DNA from: Lachnospiraceae bacterium UBA3821
Lineage (GTDB): Bacteria > Bacillota > Clostridia > Lachnospirales > Lachnospiraceae
Length of the DNA stretch: 64,000 nucleotides
Direction: 5' to 3'
Assembly: GCA_002368865.1 (NCBI GenBank)
Contig: DFDT01000147.1
Location: 1-64,000 of the forward strand
Both the position numbers and the translations under genes were made by a program. The notes beneath the pieces are model-generated. The model ran no database searches, had not been told where the DNA came from, and was given only the letters and a program-made list of their open reading frames with translations. Below, one piece after another: positions 34,200 to 42,532 of the stretch. Numbering within the stretch: the stretch's first letter is position 1; each line of letters opens with the position of its first letter.

Positions 34200-36314
34200 T
34201 TATACCAGTCTGCCCGGCACCTTCTTCGCGGGTTCCAACGCCTTGCTGACCTCTTTTGCCACCGTCCTTTTCTGGAAATCAAGATTACCGAACTTCTTTT
34301 GGGCTTTCTCCGGTGACAGTTTTTCTATGCCTTCCCTGCGAAGCGCGTTTTTCATTGCCTGCCTGTATGCGTCCGGTCCTTTTGGTGTCCCCAGCGCCTT
34401 CAGGTCAGGAGGCGTTTCCATATGCTTTCTTCTGGCATTTGCCTCGTACACATCCCTGTAAATCTGACCGCCGGCACGCACCTCCGCCTCTCTGATATCC
34501 TTCTCCGCCTCATCGCTCTGCGCCACTGCACCGAAGTAATTATCCTGCACCCGATCCCTGATATAGGTATCCAACAGGATATCCGCATACAGGGATATTC
34601 TCTGTTCATCCGTGAATTCCCTGCCTGACTTTAACTGCTCCTCGGCTCTGGCTGCGCGGCCTCTGATCCTGCCGGCTTCCACGGCAGCGCCTGTGATTGC
34701 GATATCCTCCTCCGTAAGTCCCGCTTTTTTCGCATGCTCCATCAGCGCAGGATCCCCTGTGAGCATCTGCAGCATCCGCGCCTTTTGCTCGCCTTCATAA
34801 ACCCATTTATCATCTAACGTCTCCGCACATCTGGTCTGCGCCGCCATCTCATGCAGTGCTTCTCCCAAAAGCTTTCCGAGAGGTTCTTTATCTCCGTAAC
34901 GATAGGACTCCAGCACACTGTGTGCTTTCTCTCTGCTATATTGCACGGCGCCCAGATAGGCACCGACCTCTTTCCCCACGGCCAGATCCGTGGTGAAATT
35001 CGCTCTGGTCGCAAGCACGTTATCCTGCGGATTCATACGGGGCACGGGGCTACCCTTCATAGCAGCCTCCGAAGACATTGCCGCCGCGTATGCCACTGCA
35101 GTAAATTCCCTGCCGGTGAGCGGTTTTCCGGAGACTCCGGTCAGATTACTGATGTCCAAGTCTGCCAGCCCTTCCTTCGCGGATACCGGTCCGTAATAAC
35201 TCTCCAGCGTCTCCATGCACATCTCCTCTTCCTCATTCACAGGCATGCTTCTGGTCATCGCAGACACCTTTCGCCGGTATTGATCCACCGTAATATAGTT
35301 CGGATCGTTCCTCTTGCCGGTAAGTCCTCTCTTTTTGTTGATCCGCTCCACAAGCGACTGAAATTCCGCCCGGTCCATGACACTGCCAAGCAGAGTCATC
35401 GTGGCGTCAAACCGATCCTTCCCGAATTCGCTGGAACGCACCTTTTCCTTTCCGGCAATATATTTTAACCCGGTTTGGATCAGCGTCTGTTTCGCGGAAT
35501 CCAGATATTCCGCCGAAGCATCTTGTCCATTTAACGCGTCTGCGTAATTCTTTAACGTCGTCATCATCCGTGAAAACTCTTCGCTGTTGTTCCGATGCCA
35601 CCAGGTCTTGTTCTGACCGCCTGCGGACAACCGCTCGAAACCGGATTGCATGATACAGGGGAGTTCTGCCGCATCATTTGCAAGCCTCACGCTGCCCCGA
35701 AGGCCGGCTGTCTCCAGCTGCCTGCCCAGCTGTTCTATTGCATGGTCACTGTGCGCGGCTTCCGCTGACGCTGCCTGTCTGCCCTGTTCATAATATCTCC
35801 GCATTGTCGCGTGCTCCGGCTTTTTCAGTTTCTGTTCAAGCCGCTTCTGCGCATCGTCTGTCACGGACAGAAATGCCTCCTGCTTCGCCTCTCTGCCCTC
35901 TGCCTTTTTCCCCAGCGTTTTGAGAACGGTATCGATCATCTCCTCCGGGATCAGGCCCTCCTTCAGGACTTTGTCCTTCATGAAATTCCGGGTTTTTTGC
36001 AGCATGTAACTCTCCGCCGACAGTGCCTCCTCCCTGTTCTCCCCGGTCGATTCCATCACTTTACCAAGCTGCGCTGTCTGCTTTGCGATTTCGTATACAT
36101 AAGCGCTGAGCCGCTTATCCATTTTGCGCATATCCGGATTTCCGTTCTCATCCTTCGGTGAGAAATAATCCCGAATCAGTTCCTTTCTGCAGTTTTCCAA
36201 CTCCTCCGGAAGGTACACCTGACCGGAGTATGTTGTGAAACCGATCAGAAACCGGATCTTTTCCTGCCCGGAAAGTGTTGCGTAATACGCTTTGATTGAC
36301 TCTGGCTGTGCCAT
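34200..36314 (-). CDS. Large array protein, 704 aa
   Basis: The protein is cytosolic-looking and helical. The array-wide module is near residue 245 (NNSEEFSRMMTTLKNYADAL), with a second SSEF about 60 residues later. Residues 400-520 (GREFTAVAYAAAMSSEAA, RANFTTDLAVGKEVGAYLGA, REKAHSVLESYRYGDKEPLG) align with part of the 4055-aa protein (NGEFATLAYFTALN, REYDQGNVGPLADMV). The last 70 residues (YRQAMKNALRREGIEKLS) weakly resemble the ends of the 1230- and 1499-aa proteins. The tail AKKVPGRLV is basic. The ribosome site GAGGGGGAT overlaps the stop of the preceding gene, so the two are coupled. No catalytic motif is recognised. Confidence 0.75.
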   Translation of the reverse strand: MAQPESIKAYYATLSGQEKIRFLIGFTTYSGQVYLPEELENCRKELIRDYFSPKDENGNPDMRKMDKRLSAYVYEIAKQTAQLGKVMESTGENREEALSAESYMLQKTRNFMKDKVLKEGLIPEEMIDTVLKTLGKKAEGREAKQEAFLSVTDDAQKRLEQKLKKPEHATMRRYYEQGRQAASAEAAHSDHAIEQLGRQLETAGLRGSVRLANDAAELPCIMQSGFERLSAGGQNKTWWHRNNSEEFSRMMTTLKNYADALNGQDASAEYLDSAKQTLIQTGLKYIAGKEKVRSSEFGKDRFDATMTLLGSVMDRAEFQSLVERINKKRGLTGKRNDPNYITVDQYRRKVSAMTRSMPVNEEEEMCMETLESYYGPVSAKEGLADLDISNLTGVSGKPLTGREFTAVAYAAAMSSEAAMKGSPVPRMNPQDNVLATRANFTTDLAVGKEVGAYLGAVQYSREKAHSVLESYRYGDKEPLGKLLGEALHEMAAQTRCAETLDDKWVYEGEQKARMLQMLTGDPALMEHAKKAGLTEEDIAITGAAVEAGRIRGRAARAEEQLKSGREFTDEQRISLYADILLDTYIRDRVQDNYFGAVAQSDEAEKDIREAEVRAGGQIYRDVYEANARRKHMETPPDLKALGTPKGPDAYRQAMKNALRREGIEKLSPEKAQKKFGNLDFQKRTVAKEVSKALEPAKKVPGRLV

Positions 36315-36328
36315 GTTTCGATCCCCCT

Positions 36329-39300
36329 CTATTTCGCCTGCTTGAGTTCTTTCTTATTCTCCAGCTCTTTTTTCTTTTCCTGCTGCTTCTGGTTCTCCTT
36401 CTTGGCCTTCTGATTCTTGATCAGCTTATCGTTAAAGTCTTTCGCTACCCTCTTCACGGACTCCGGATTCTTGGCGAACTGTTTACAGTTAAGCGGGGTC
36501 AGCTTGTCATTCGGGAGCGCGGCCTTGAACTCCTTGGAATTCGCAAGGTTCTTAACGGCATTCGCATACGCGGTAGACTTGCGCAGATTCTTTTTTTCAT
36601 TATCAGGCATATCTTTCAGCCGCTCCTCCAGCACCAACGCCGCCATTGCCCTTCTGGCTTCTTTCTTATCCAGCTCCGTCATAAAGCTCTTCTGCGAGAT
36701 CTGCGCCAGCTTCTGCGTCGCTGCCAACGAAGCGCGGGCCGCATGTTTCTCATACCCCGCCTTATCCTTTGCGTTTGTTTTAAGATTCTTTACCCGCTCG
36801 TCAAAATTCTTTTTCTCCTCTTTGGATGTGCCGTCCAGCTTCTTCTCCATCTTTTCCAGCTTGCGGATGCGCAGCTCCAGATTCCGATGCGCCTGTTTCA
36901 TGGCTTCCACACGTTTCTTTGTCTTGGGGTTTTTGTCCAGATCCTTATCTTTCTTGCCGTTCAGATACACATCGATCGCCTTCTGGGCATCCTGCATCTC
37001 CTCTTTCATCTTCTTGATCTCATCGAGACCAGGTTCATAATCCGCCCCCTTCTCTTCCAGTATGGACCATTTATTATAAGACCTCGCATACTTCGTCATG
37101 CCGTTTTTAAAGGCTCTGCTTCCGAAATGCACATGCTGTGTTGCAACATCAAGCTCCGTCTCTGCATCCATGGCTTGATCGCCAAGATCCTTATAGGACA
37201 ACTTCTCTGCTTCCGCAGACAGCGCCTTCCGCCTGTCGTTCAGGATCTGCTTCTGGGCAACGACGTGATTCTTGGCACCCATCATGGCTGACATGCGGTT
37301 TACCTCACGCTTGGAATTCATGCCCTCCTGCTGTCTGTTGAACATATAGGCATCCACCGCCTTCTCCGCTTTGTTGTTCAGGCGCTCCAGTTCGTTTAAC
37401 TCGTAGGAATCCGGCTGATAATCCTTGCCCTTTGCCTGAATCTTCTCCCAAAACTTCTGCTGCTCCTCGACAGCCTTCATTGCAGCCCTGTACTCCGAAC
37501 TGCCGATAAAGAATCCCTCGTTCGCTTTCTTCATGTTGTCCAGTCGGGTGTTGGTATCTGCCAGTGCCTTGTCCGGATCGTATGTAATCTCCTTCTCCTC
37601 GTTCGCTTTCTCCCACTCGGCAATCTTGCGCAGCATCTTGTTCATATTGTCCCGGCCACGCCCCATCGCACGTTTACGCGCGTTGGCCGTGGCATTGGTC
37701 ATATCGTCGCCCTTCATGAGAAGATAAGCGTCCGTCTTCGTCTGCGCATTTAGGATACTGTTCTTCATCCACTGGATGTCTGCGGGATTCGGTACCTTAT
37801 CCTTGAACTTCACATCCACCATGTGGTTCCAGTCTTCGTTGAGCTGTTTATAGGCATCCCTGGCGTCATCGTACTCTGAGCTGCCGAACCACACGCCCTT
37901 GTCTGCCGCAGCCATCTCTTTTTCAATGCTCGCGGATTCCTTCTGCAGATCCGCCACGGAGGGCGCCGGTTCTTCCGCCATCCGCTCACTCAATGCATTG
38001 TCCAATGCCCGCATCTGCCTGGAAGTGGTGGCTTTCGCCCGATGCATGGCTCCCATCCGATCCTCCGAGGTCTTGGAAAGCTTCTTCCCCTTTGCCTCCA
38101 GATCCTTTTTCTCCTGTTCCTTATTCTCCAGATAGGTGTCGATCAGCATATCCTCATTTGCCAGCAATTGATTCGCCTTCTGGATCTCATAATCGGACAT
38201 CTGGTAGTTCGGATCCTCTTTTTTCCTTTTTACCAGATCCTCCCAGAGCTTGACATCCTGCTCCATCTGTTTCTTGGCGTACTTATATTCCTCGCTGCCC
38301 CTGCCGAACCACAGACTCTCTTCTTCCAGCATCTTGTAGGTCCGCTTCGCTTCCAGATACAGCTTTTCAAAATCTATGTCATTTCGTTTTTCCGGCTCTT
38401 TCTGCTCTTCTTTCTTCTCAGGTTCTTTCTGTTCTTCCTGCTTCTCGGGATCTTTCTGCTCTTCCTGCTTCTTGGGCTCTTTCTGTTCTTCTTTCTTCTC
38501 AGGCTCTTTCTGTTCTTCCTGCTCCTTCGGCATTTTCCGCTCCTCCTTCTCGGGCTCTTTCTGCTCCTCCTTCGCCTGTTCCTGCTGTTCCGGTGCCTTT
38601 TGTTCTTCCTGCTTCTCCGGCGCCTTTTGTTCTTCCTGCAGGTTTTCTTCCTCTGCTACCGGCGGCTCCGGCACAGGCACTTTAGCGTTGAAGTCATAAT
38701 GGTAGCCTTCCCCTGCCTTATTCAGCATATCCTGAAAATACAGCACAGAGCCTCTCTGTTCTTCCTCAAAATCGATTGGCTGATCCTTCTTGGCCGGCTC
38801 CAAAAACTCCTCTCTGACCTCATTGCGAACAGAAATCTCCCAATCTTTGGCAAGCTCCGCAGTGAAGTCCTTGCGCTCGATCATCATCCTTGCCCATGCC
38901 TCAGTCCTGGGGTGTTTCCCGTCGCAAAGATTGAACATTGCGCGGACAGTATTATCCTTTTCGGCATTCGGCCAGCCGTTGGCACTCAATTTCTGATGGA
39001 ACTGATACCAGTTCAAGCCACCCACCTGCCTGTCGGGATCTATAATGGGAATCCTATCCGGATCCTCCTCTTGAACCGCATTCTCCTCCTGTCTTTGTTT
39101 CTCCTCGACCTTTTCTTCGACCTTCTCTTCTTCTGCTTTCTCTTCTTTGGCCTTTTCTTCTTTGACTTTCTCTTCTTCGGCTTTCTCTTCTTCGGCCGGT
39201 TTCTCTTCGGCTTTCTCTTCTTCCTGTTCCGGCTGCGCCTGCTCCTTGCGATATTGCTCCGCCGCTGCTTTCAGATCATTCAGGGTATTCTCATCCACAT

Positions 39301-40021
39301 CTGTTTTAAGTTTGTCAAAGGCTGCCCTTTTGATTGCGTTATCCAGCCGTTCAGGAAACGTCAGATAGTACATAAGGAATGTCTGAAGCAGATTCTCCCG
39401 GAATCCTTCCTGCCCCAACTCATGATCCTTAAACTTGCCCTCTGTGATCTCATTCGCAGCCTCAACCATACCTTGTTCATTCGGATCATATAAATTAATA
39501 AAGGAACGGATTGCATCATCCTCTTCGGCTGCCTCCCAGCCCGCATTCTTTGCAGCCTCTATAAACGAAGCCGCTTTCATCCCGTTTATTTCCTTTTCCG
39601 GATCGATGGTAAGCACATTTTCTTTTTGATTGATCGGCTCCTTCTCCAAACCTGCTCTATAAATATAATCCTTTGCGGAAGCCTCCAAGGGGGTATTCGT
39701 CGCGATCAGTCTGGAGTAACTATACATCAGTCCCTGTAGCGCATCCTGATACATCGGAATGTTTTCCTCTGCGATCGGTCCGCTCATCAAGGTTTCCAAA
39801 AGCGGATTCGCATGCTGTGAGACATCTATAAGCTGATCTCCTGCGTCAGCCACGGTATCAGACAGCATAATGAACGCACGCAGCGTGTCATTCTTCGTTG
39901 CATCCTTCCATCCCTTTGCCTCGATTTCTTTCAGCAGATCCTCGGCTCGTCTGCCCATGACCATTTTGTCGGGGTCGATCTTTACAGTTGCGCTGTTGTT
40001 GTTAATATCAAATCCGTCCAT
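36329..40021 (-). CDS. Large array protein, 1230 aa, repeats of two modules
   Basis: The N-terminal half has three copies of a roughly 100-residue unit. Each begins DP-D/E-x-x-x-x-G and contains GW..A...D..RAF/M...L (KGWKDATKNDTLRAFIML, AGWEAAEEDDAIRSFINL, NGWPNAEKDNTVRAMFNL). Two linkers are extremely Glu/Lys/Gln/Pro-rich (residues 255-320 and 455-545, with KQEEQKEPEKKEEQ-type repeats). The C-terminal half has four copies of the S-x-E-aromatic helical module near residues 567, 709, 835 and 964 (VWFGSSEYDDARDAYKQL is the clearest). The last 110 residues (RRAMAALVLEERLKDM, VKNLANSKEFKAALPND) match the end of the 1499-aa protein. The tail is Lys/Gln-rich. A scaffold or effector-like architecture is likely; no enzyme motif is seen. 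Confidence 0.8.
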   Translation of the reverse strand: MDGFDINNNSATVKIDPDKMVMGRRAEDLLKEIEAKGWKDATKNDTLRAFIMLSDTVADAGDQLIDVSQHANPLLETLMSGPIAEENIPMYQDALQGLMYSYSRLIATNTPLEASAKDYIYRAGLEKEPINQKENVLTIDPEKEINGMKAASFIEAAKNAGWEAAEEDDAIRSFINLYDPNEQGMVEAANEITEGKFKDHELGQEGFRENLLQTFLMYYLTFPERLDNAIKRAAFDKLKTDVDENTLNDLKAAAEQYRKEQAQPEQEEEKAEEKPAEEEKAEEEKVKEEKAKEEKAEEEKVEEKVEEKQRQEENAVQEEDPDRIPIIDPDRQVGGLNWYQFHQKLSANGWPNAEKDNTVRAMFNLCDGKHPRTEAWARMMIERKDFTAELAKDWEISVRNEVREEFLEPAKKDQPIDFEEEQRGSVLYFQDMLNKAGEGYHYDFNAKVPVPEPPVAEEENLQEEQKAPEKQEEQKAPEQQEQAKEEQKEPEKEERKMPKEQEEQKEPEKKEEQKEPKKQEEQKDPEKQEEQKEPEKKEEQKEPEKRNDIDFEKLYLEAKRTYKMLEEESLWFGRGSEEYKYAKKQMEQDVKLWEDLVKRKKEDPNYQMSDYEIQKANQLLANEDMLIDTYLENKEQEKKDLEAKGKKLSKTSEDRMGAMHRAKATTSRQMRALDNALSERMAEEPAPSVADLQKESASIEKEMAAADKGVWFGSSEYDDARDAYKQLNEDWNHMVDVKFKDKVPNPADIQWMKNSILNAQTKTDAYLLMKGDDMTNATANARKRAMGRGRDNMNKMLRKIAEWEKANEEKEITYDPDKALADTNTRLDNMKKANEGFFIGSSEYRAAMKAVEEQQKFWEKIQAKGKDYQPDSYELNELERLNNKAEKAVDAYMFNRQQEGMNSKREVNRMSAMMGAKNHVVAQKQILNDRRKALSAEAEKLSYKDLGDQAMDAETELDVATQHVHFGSRAFKNGMTKYARSYNKWSILEEKGADYEPGLDEIKKMKEEMQDAQKAIDVYLNGKKDKDLDKNPKTKKRVEAMKQAHRNLELRIRKLEKMEKKLDGTSKEEKKNFDERVKNLKTNAKDKAGYEKHAARASLAATQKLAQISQKSFMTELDKKEARRAMAALVLEERLKDMPDNEKKNLRKSTAYANAVKNLANSKEFKAALPNDKLTPLNCKQFAKNPESVKRVAKDFNDKLIKNQKAKKENQKQQEKKKELENKKELKQAK

Positions 40022-40057
40022 ATTTTCCTCCTTGCTCCTGACTGACTCTTTCTGATC

Positions 40058-40087
40058 TCAATACCCTAATTTTTCCAGTTCGGTTGC
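40058..40087 (-). promoter_or_regulatory. GCAACC-N18-TATTGA ECF-like promoter of 1230-aa gene
   Basis: GCAACC at 40087-40082 and TATTGA at 40063-40058 on the minus strand are 18 bp apart, about 36 bp before the ATG. The surrounding 35 bases closely match the site before the 1148-aa gene, including the stretch GGAAAAAT and AGGGTATT. Confidence 0.55.
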
Positions 40088-40093
40088 GTTCGG

Positions 40094-42460
40094 TCACTTC
40101 AATCCCGGCTTCTTGGGCGCCTGATTCTTCCGCGTATCTGCAAATTTCAGTTTTCCCGTGACCGCTGCCTTCTTCGCAATCTCTTCCTTGGTCTGCGGTT
40201 TCTGGATCGCCTCATACTTCAGAACGCTCTTTCGCAGCTTCAGCGCATAGTCAATCCTCCTCTGCTCATATGCATGTTTGCCTTTGCCTACAAGCTCTTC
40301 CGGGGTTTTGACTCCCTTTTCTTTCATTTTCCTCTGCAGATATGCTTCATTTGCTTTTTTGACCTGTTCCATGGCACGATCCGCCTTTTCCAGCTGTGCT
40401 TTCACTCTGGGATCATCCCGGGTGACACCCTCCAGATCTTTCCCAATCTCACGCTTGATCCTTTTCGAAATCTTTTCCGCATTTTCTACCGCCGAGACCA
40501 TGGAGCGCCATTCCCCCGAGCTGCGCAGAAACTTGCTCAGACCACTCACCTCAAATCCGGTCACCTCATTCTTCAGCATACGGGACATATCACCCATGGA
40601 TTCGCTGATACCGCCGGCCGCAAATTGACGGTCAGTGGTGCTGACCTCATCGAACTGCTTTGTCTCGGGTCTTGCCGCGTCGGGATCATACGCATACTGC
40701 TTGCGCGCCTTTTTCATCTGCACATCCATGTACTGCTTCACATTCTGGAACAAGGTATGTTTGCCCTTCGCCAGTGTATCAAAGGGAATCTGTTCCAGAT
40801 CCTTCGGCTCCACTATGCAGAGTGTCGTCCCCGCCGATTCAATCTCCTCCGCGCTCTTGGCCGGTTTCCCGTTTACAATGGCCTTTTTCAGATCATTCAG
40901 TCTCTGGCAGGAAGCTTCGATTTCCGCCTCTGTGAGCCCCCGTCCGCGCAGGGAGAATTTCAACATTTCCGGTGAGATGTTAGAGATCTTCCTCGCCATG
41001 GGACCGGAAATCACCTTAAGCTGCTCCACACCGCCCAGACGGAAAACACCATTTTTTCCAATTGGAGTTACTCCGAAGGAGGTATCATTATCAAACGCCA
41101 CTACATCTGTAACCTTACCTTGATCATCCACCTGATAGGTCATATTTCCGCCATGACGGTCCACGTTTCCAGAGAGGAAATCCAGGATCTGCAGATCCGC
41201 CAGCGAACGGTTCGCTTTGCAGGGACTGCCGAAGGGATCGTCGCAAACATGCTGAAAGAGCTTTGCGCCCCCTTTGCCCATCAGATCCAGACCATCCGCG
41301 AACTCCATGAAGGTGCCTTCCACTTCATTTCCGTCTTCATCCAGATACTTCATGTTGACAGATCTGGCACACATACTGCTCAGTCCGAGCACTCCCGCCA
41401 TGGCACTCATGGCACTGTTGCGATGATCCACCCTGTCTCCGTCCTTAAGTCCCAGATCACGCGCATTGACGGTATCGGACAGATTTTCCTTTGTCCCCTT
41501 CCTCATGCCCTCTTTCAGCTCGTCCGCTACTTCCTCCGGCTGCTGCATAATATCCACCCCGATCTTCTGCAGTGTCACGATGGGGTCTTTATCACTCATC
41601 ACCTCATTGTACAGGAAGCCGATAAGCTGCTCCTCCGGCACCTGTGCCGGCTCCTGTCCGTAAAGCTTTTGGCCTTCCTGCCGCAGATACTCCCTGAACT
41701 TGGGGAGGATGTTTCTGATGGGTTCCTTGAGCTTATCAGCCACCATATCATTCGTGATCTGTTCCGGTGTTTTACCGGGAAAAGCTCCCTGCCTGATCAG
41801 TGCCGTTTTGTAAGGTGCCATTGCATTGCGCACCTCCGGCTTATCATAATATGCCAGAGCACTCTCTATCATCCTGTCAAAATCCTGTTTCACGGATACA
41901 TAGGACGCCTTGGTAAAAACACCCCTGCGCCTTTTTCCGTCTGCATCCACCACAGTCATGGGAATACGACCGGAGAGCTTATTGGTCATGATGCCGATCT
42001 TCTTCCCCCTAAAATCGACCACCTGCGTTCTGGCACTCTGCTGGATCTCCGGAAAGGACATCGGCGTTTTCTCCGGATCATAGAGTCCAAGCATATCATG
42101 ATCCCGCGAAAGCAATCCCTGCATACGACTAACCACCGCCGGAATCCCGGCACGCATATTGGCTTCCTTCCTCTGGGCATCCGCCAGAAACGTCTCGCCT
42201 GCAACAGCCGCCTCATTCATCGCCTGCAGGATCTGATTCTTGCCATCCTCATCCAGTGTGGGCGGGATGCCGAATTCCTCATCGATCTCAGAATATTGAT
42301 CCATAAGCGTATTCAACTGTTTCAGCTTATCGATGTATTGTTTAAAAATCTCTTTACTTGCCGGAGCAATTCCGTCCTGCTCCATCTGCTCAAGTTCTTT
42401 CATCAATGTCTGACGCTCGGCGTAGGATGGAAATTCCGGTATGTTTTTCGGATCTGGCAT
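40094..42460 (-). CDS. PI3/4-kinase- or HipA-like kinase, array member (788 aa)
   Basis: Residues 145-465 carry the pattern of the atypical-kinase superfamily that includes PI3/4-kinases, HipA and actin-fragmin kinase. Lys184 in GVFTKASY is a candidate ATP-anchoring lysine. SAMAGVLGLSSMCARSV and GTFMEFADGLD fit the small-lobe/hinge region. The catalytic loop is FLSGNVDRHGGNM (Asp434, Arg435, His436, Asn439), followed by the metal-binding VAFDNDTSFGV (Asp457, Asp459). GN-x-DRH-x-x-N is very close to the PI3/4-kinase loop. Substrate (lipid, protein or nucleotide transfer) cannot be told from sequence. The C-terminal 220 residues include the array module (SSGEWRSMVSAVENAEK, near 648) and match the partial gene at the right edge. 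The tail APKKPGLK is basic. Confidence 0.72.
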   Translation of the reverse strand: MPDPKNIPEFPSYAERQTLMKELEQMEQDGIAPASKEIFKQYIDKLKQLNTLMDQYSEIDEEFGIPPTLDEDGKNQILQAMNEAAVAGETFLADAQRKEANMRAGIPAVVSRMQGLLSRDHDMLGLYDPEKTPMSFPEIQQSARTQVVDFRGKKIGIMTNKLSGRIPMTVVDADGKRRRGVFTKASYVSVKQDFDRMIESALAYYDKPEVRNAMAPYKTALIRQGAFPGKTPEQITNDMVADKLKEPIRNILPKFREYLRQEGQKLYGQEPAQVPEEQLIGFLYNEVMSDKDPIVTLQKIGVDIMQQPEEVADELKEGMRKGTKENLSDTVNARDLGLKDGDRVDHRNSAMSAMAGVLGLSSMCARSVNMKYLDEDGNEVEGTFMEFADGLDLMGKGGAKLFQHVCDDPFGSPCKANRSLADLQILDFLSGNVDRHGGNMTYQVDDQGKVTDVVAFDNDTSFGVTPIGKNGVFRLGGVEQLKVISGPMARKISNISPEMLKFSLRGRGLTEAEIEASCQRLNDLKKAIVNGKPAKSAEEIESAGTTLCIVEPKDLEQIPFDTLAKGKHTLFQNVKQYMDVQMKKARKQYAYDPDAARPETKQFDEVSTTDRQFAAGGISESMGDMSRMLKNEVTGFEVSGLSKFLRSSGEWRSMVSAVENAEKISKRIKREIGKDLEGVTRDDPRVKAQLEKADRAMEQVKKANEAYLQRKMKEKGVKTPEELVGKGKHAYEQRRIDYALKLRKSVLKYEAIQKPQTKEEIAKKAAVTGKLKFADTRKNQAPKKPGLK

Positions 42461-42532
42461 TTATCATTTCTCCTTTTTGTTTTGTTGTCCGACCTGTCAT
42501 CATGAAATCAGGTTGTCCCATCAATTTATAAA

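Noticed and set aside
38042-39493. Plus-strand reading frame of 483 codons rich in Leu and Phe
   Set aside because: It is the antisense of the Glu/Lys-rich linkers and modules of the 1230-aa gene. The Leu/Phe runs are the complement of repeated GAG/AAG codons, and no ribosome site is present.
41120-42505. Plus-strand frame of 461 codons opposite the kinase-like gene
   Set aside because: Antisense shadow: His/Ile/Leu-rich with no family features, while the minus strand has clear kinase motifs and a ribosome site. The same applies to 22082-23320 and other long plus-strand frames.
42461-42532. ACAACC box upstream of the 788-aa gene as a sixth ECF-like promoter
   Set aside because: The -35-like box has one mismatch, and the sequence 18 bp away is TCGGAC, unlike the other sites. 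Too weak to list.
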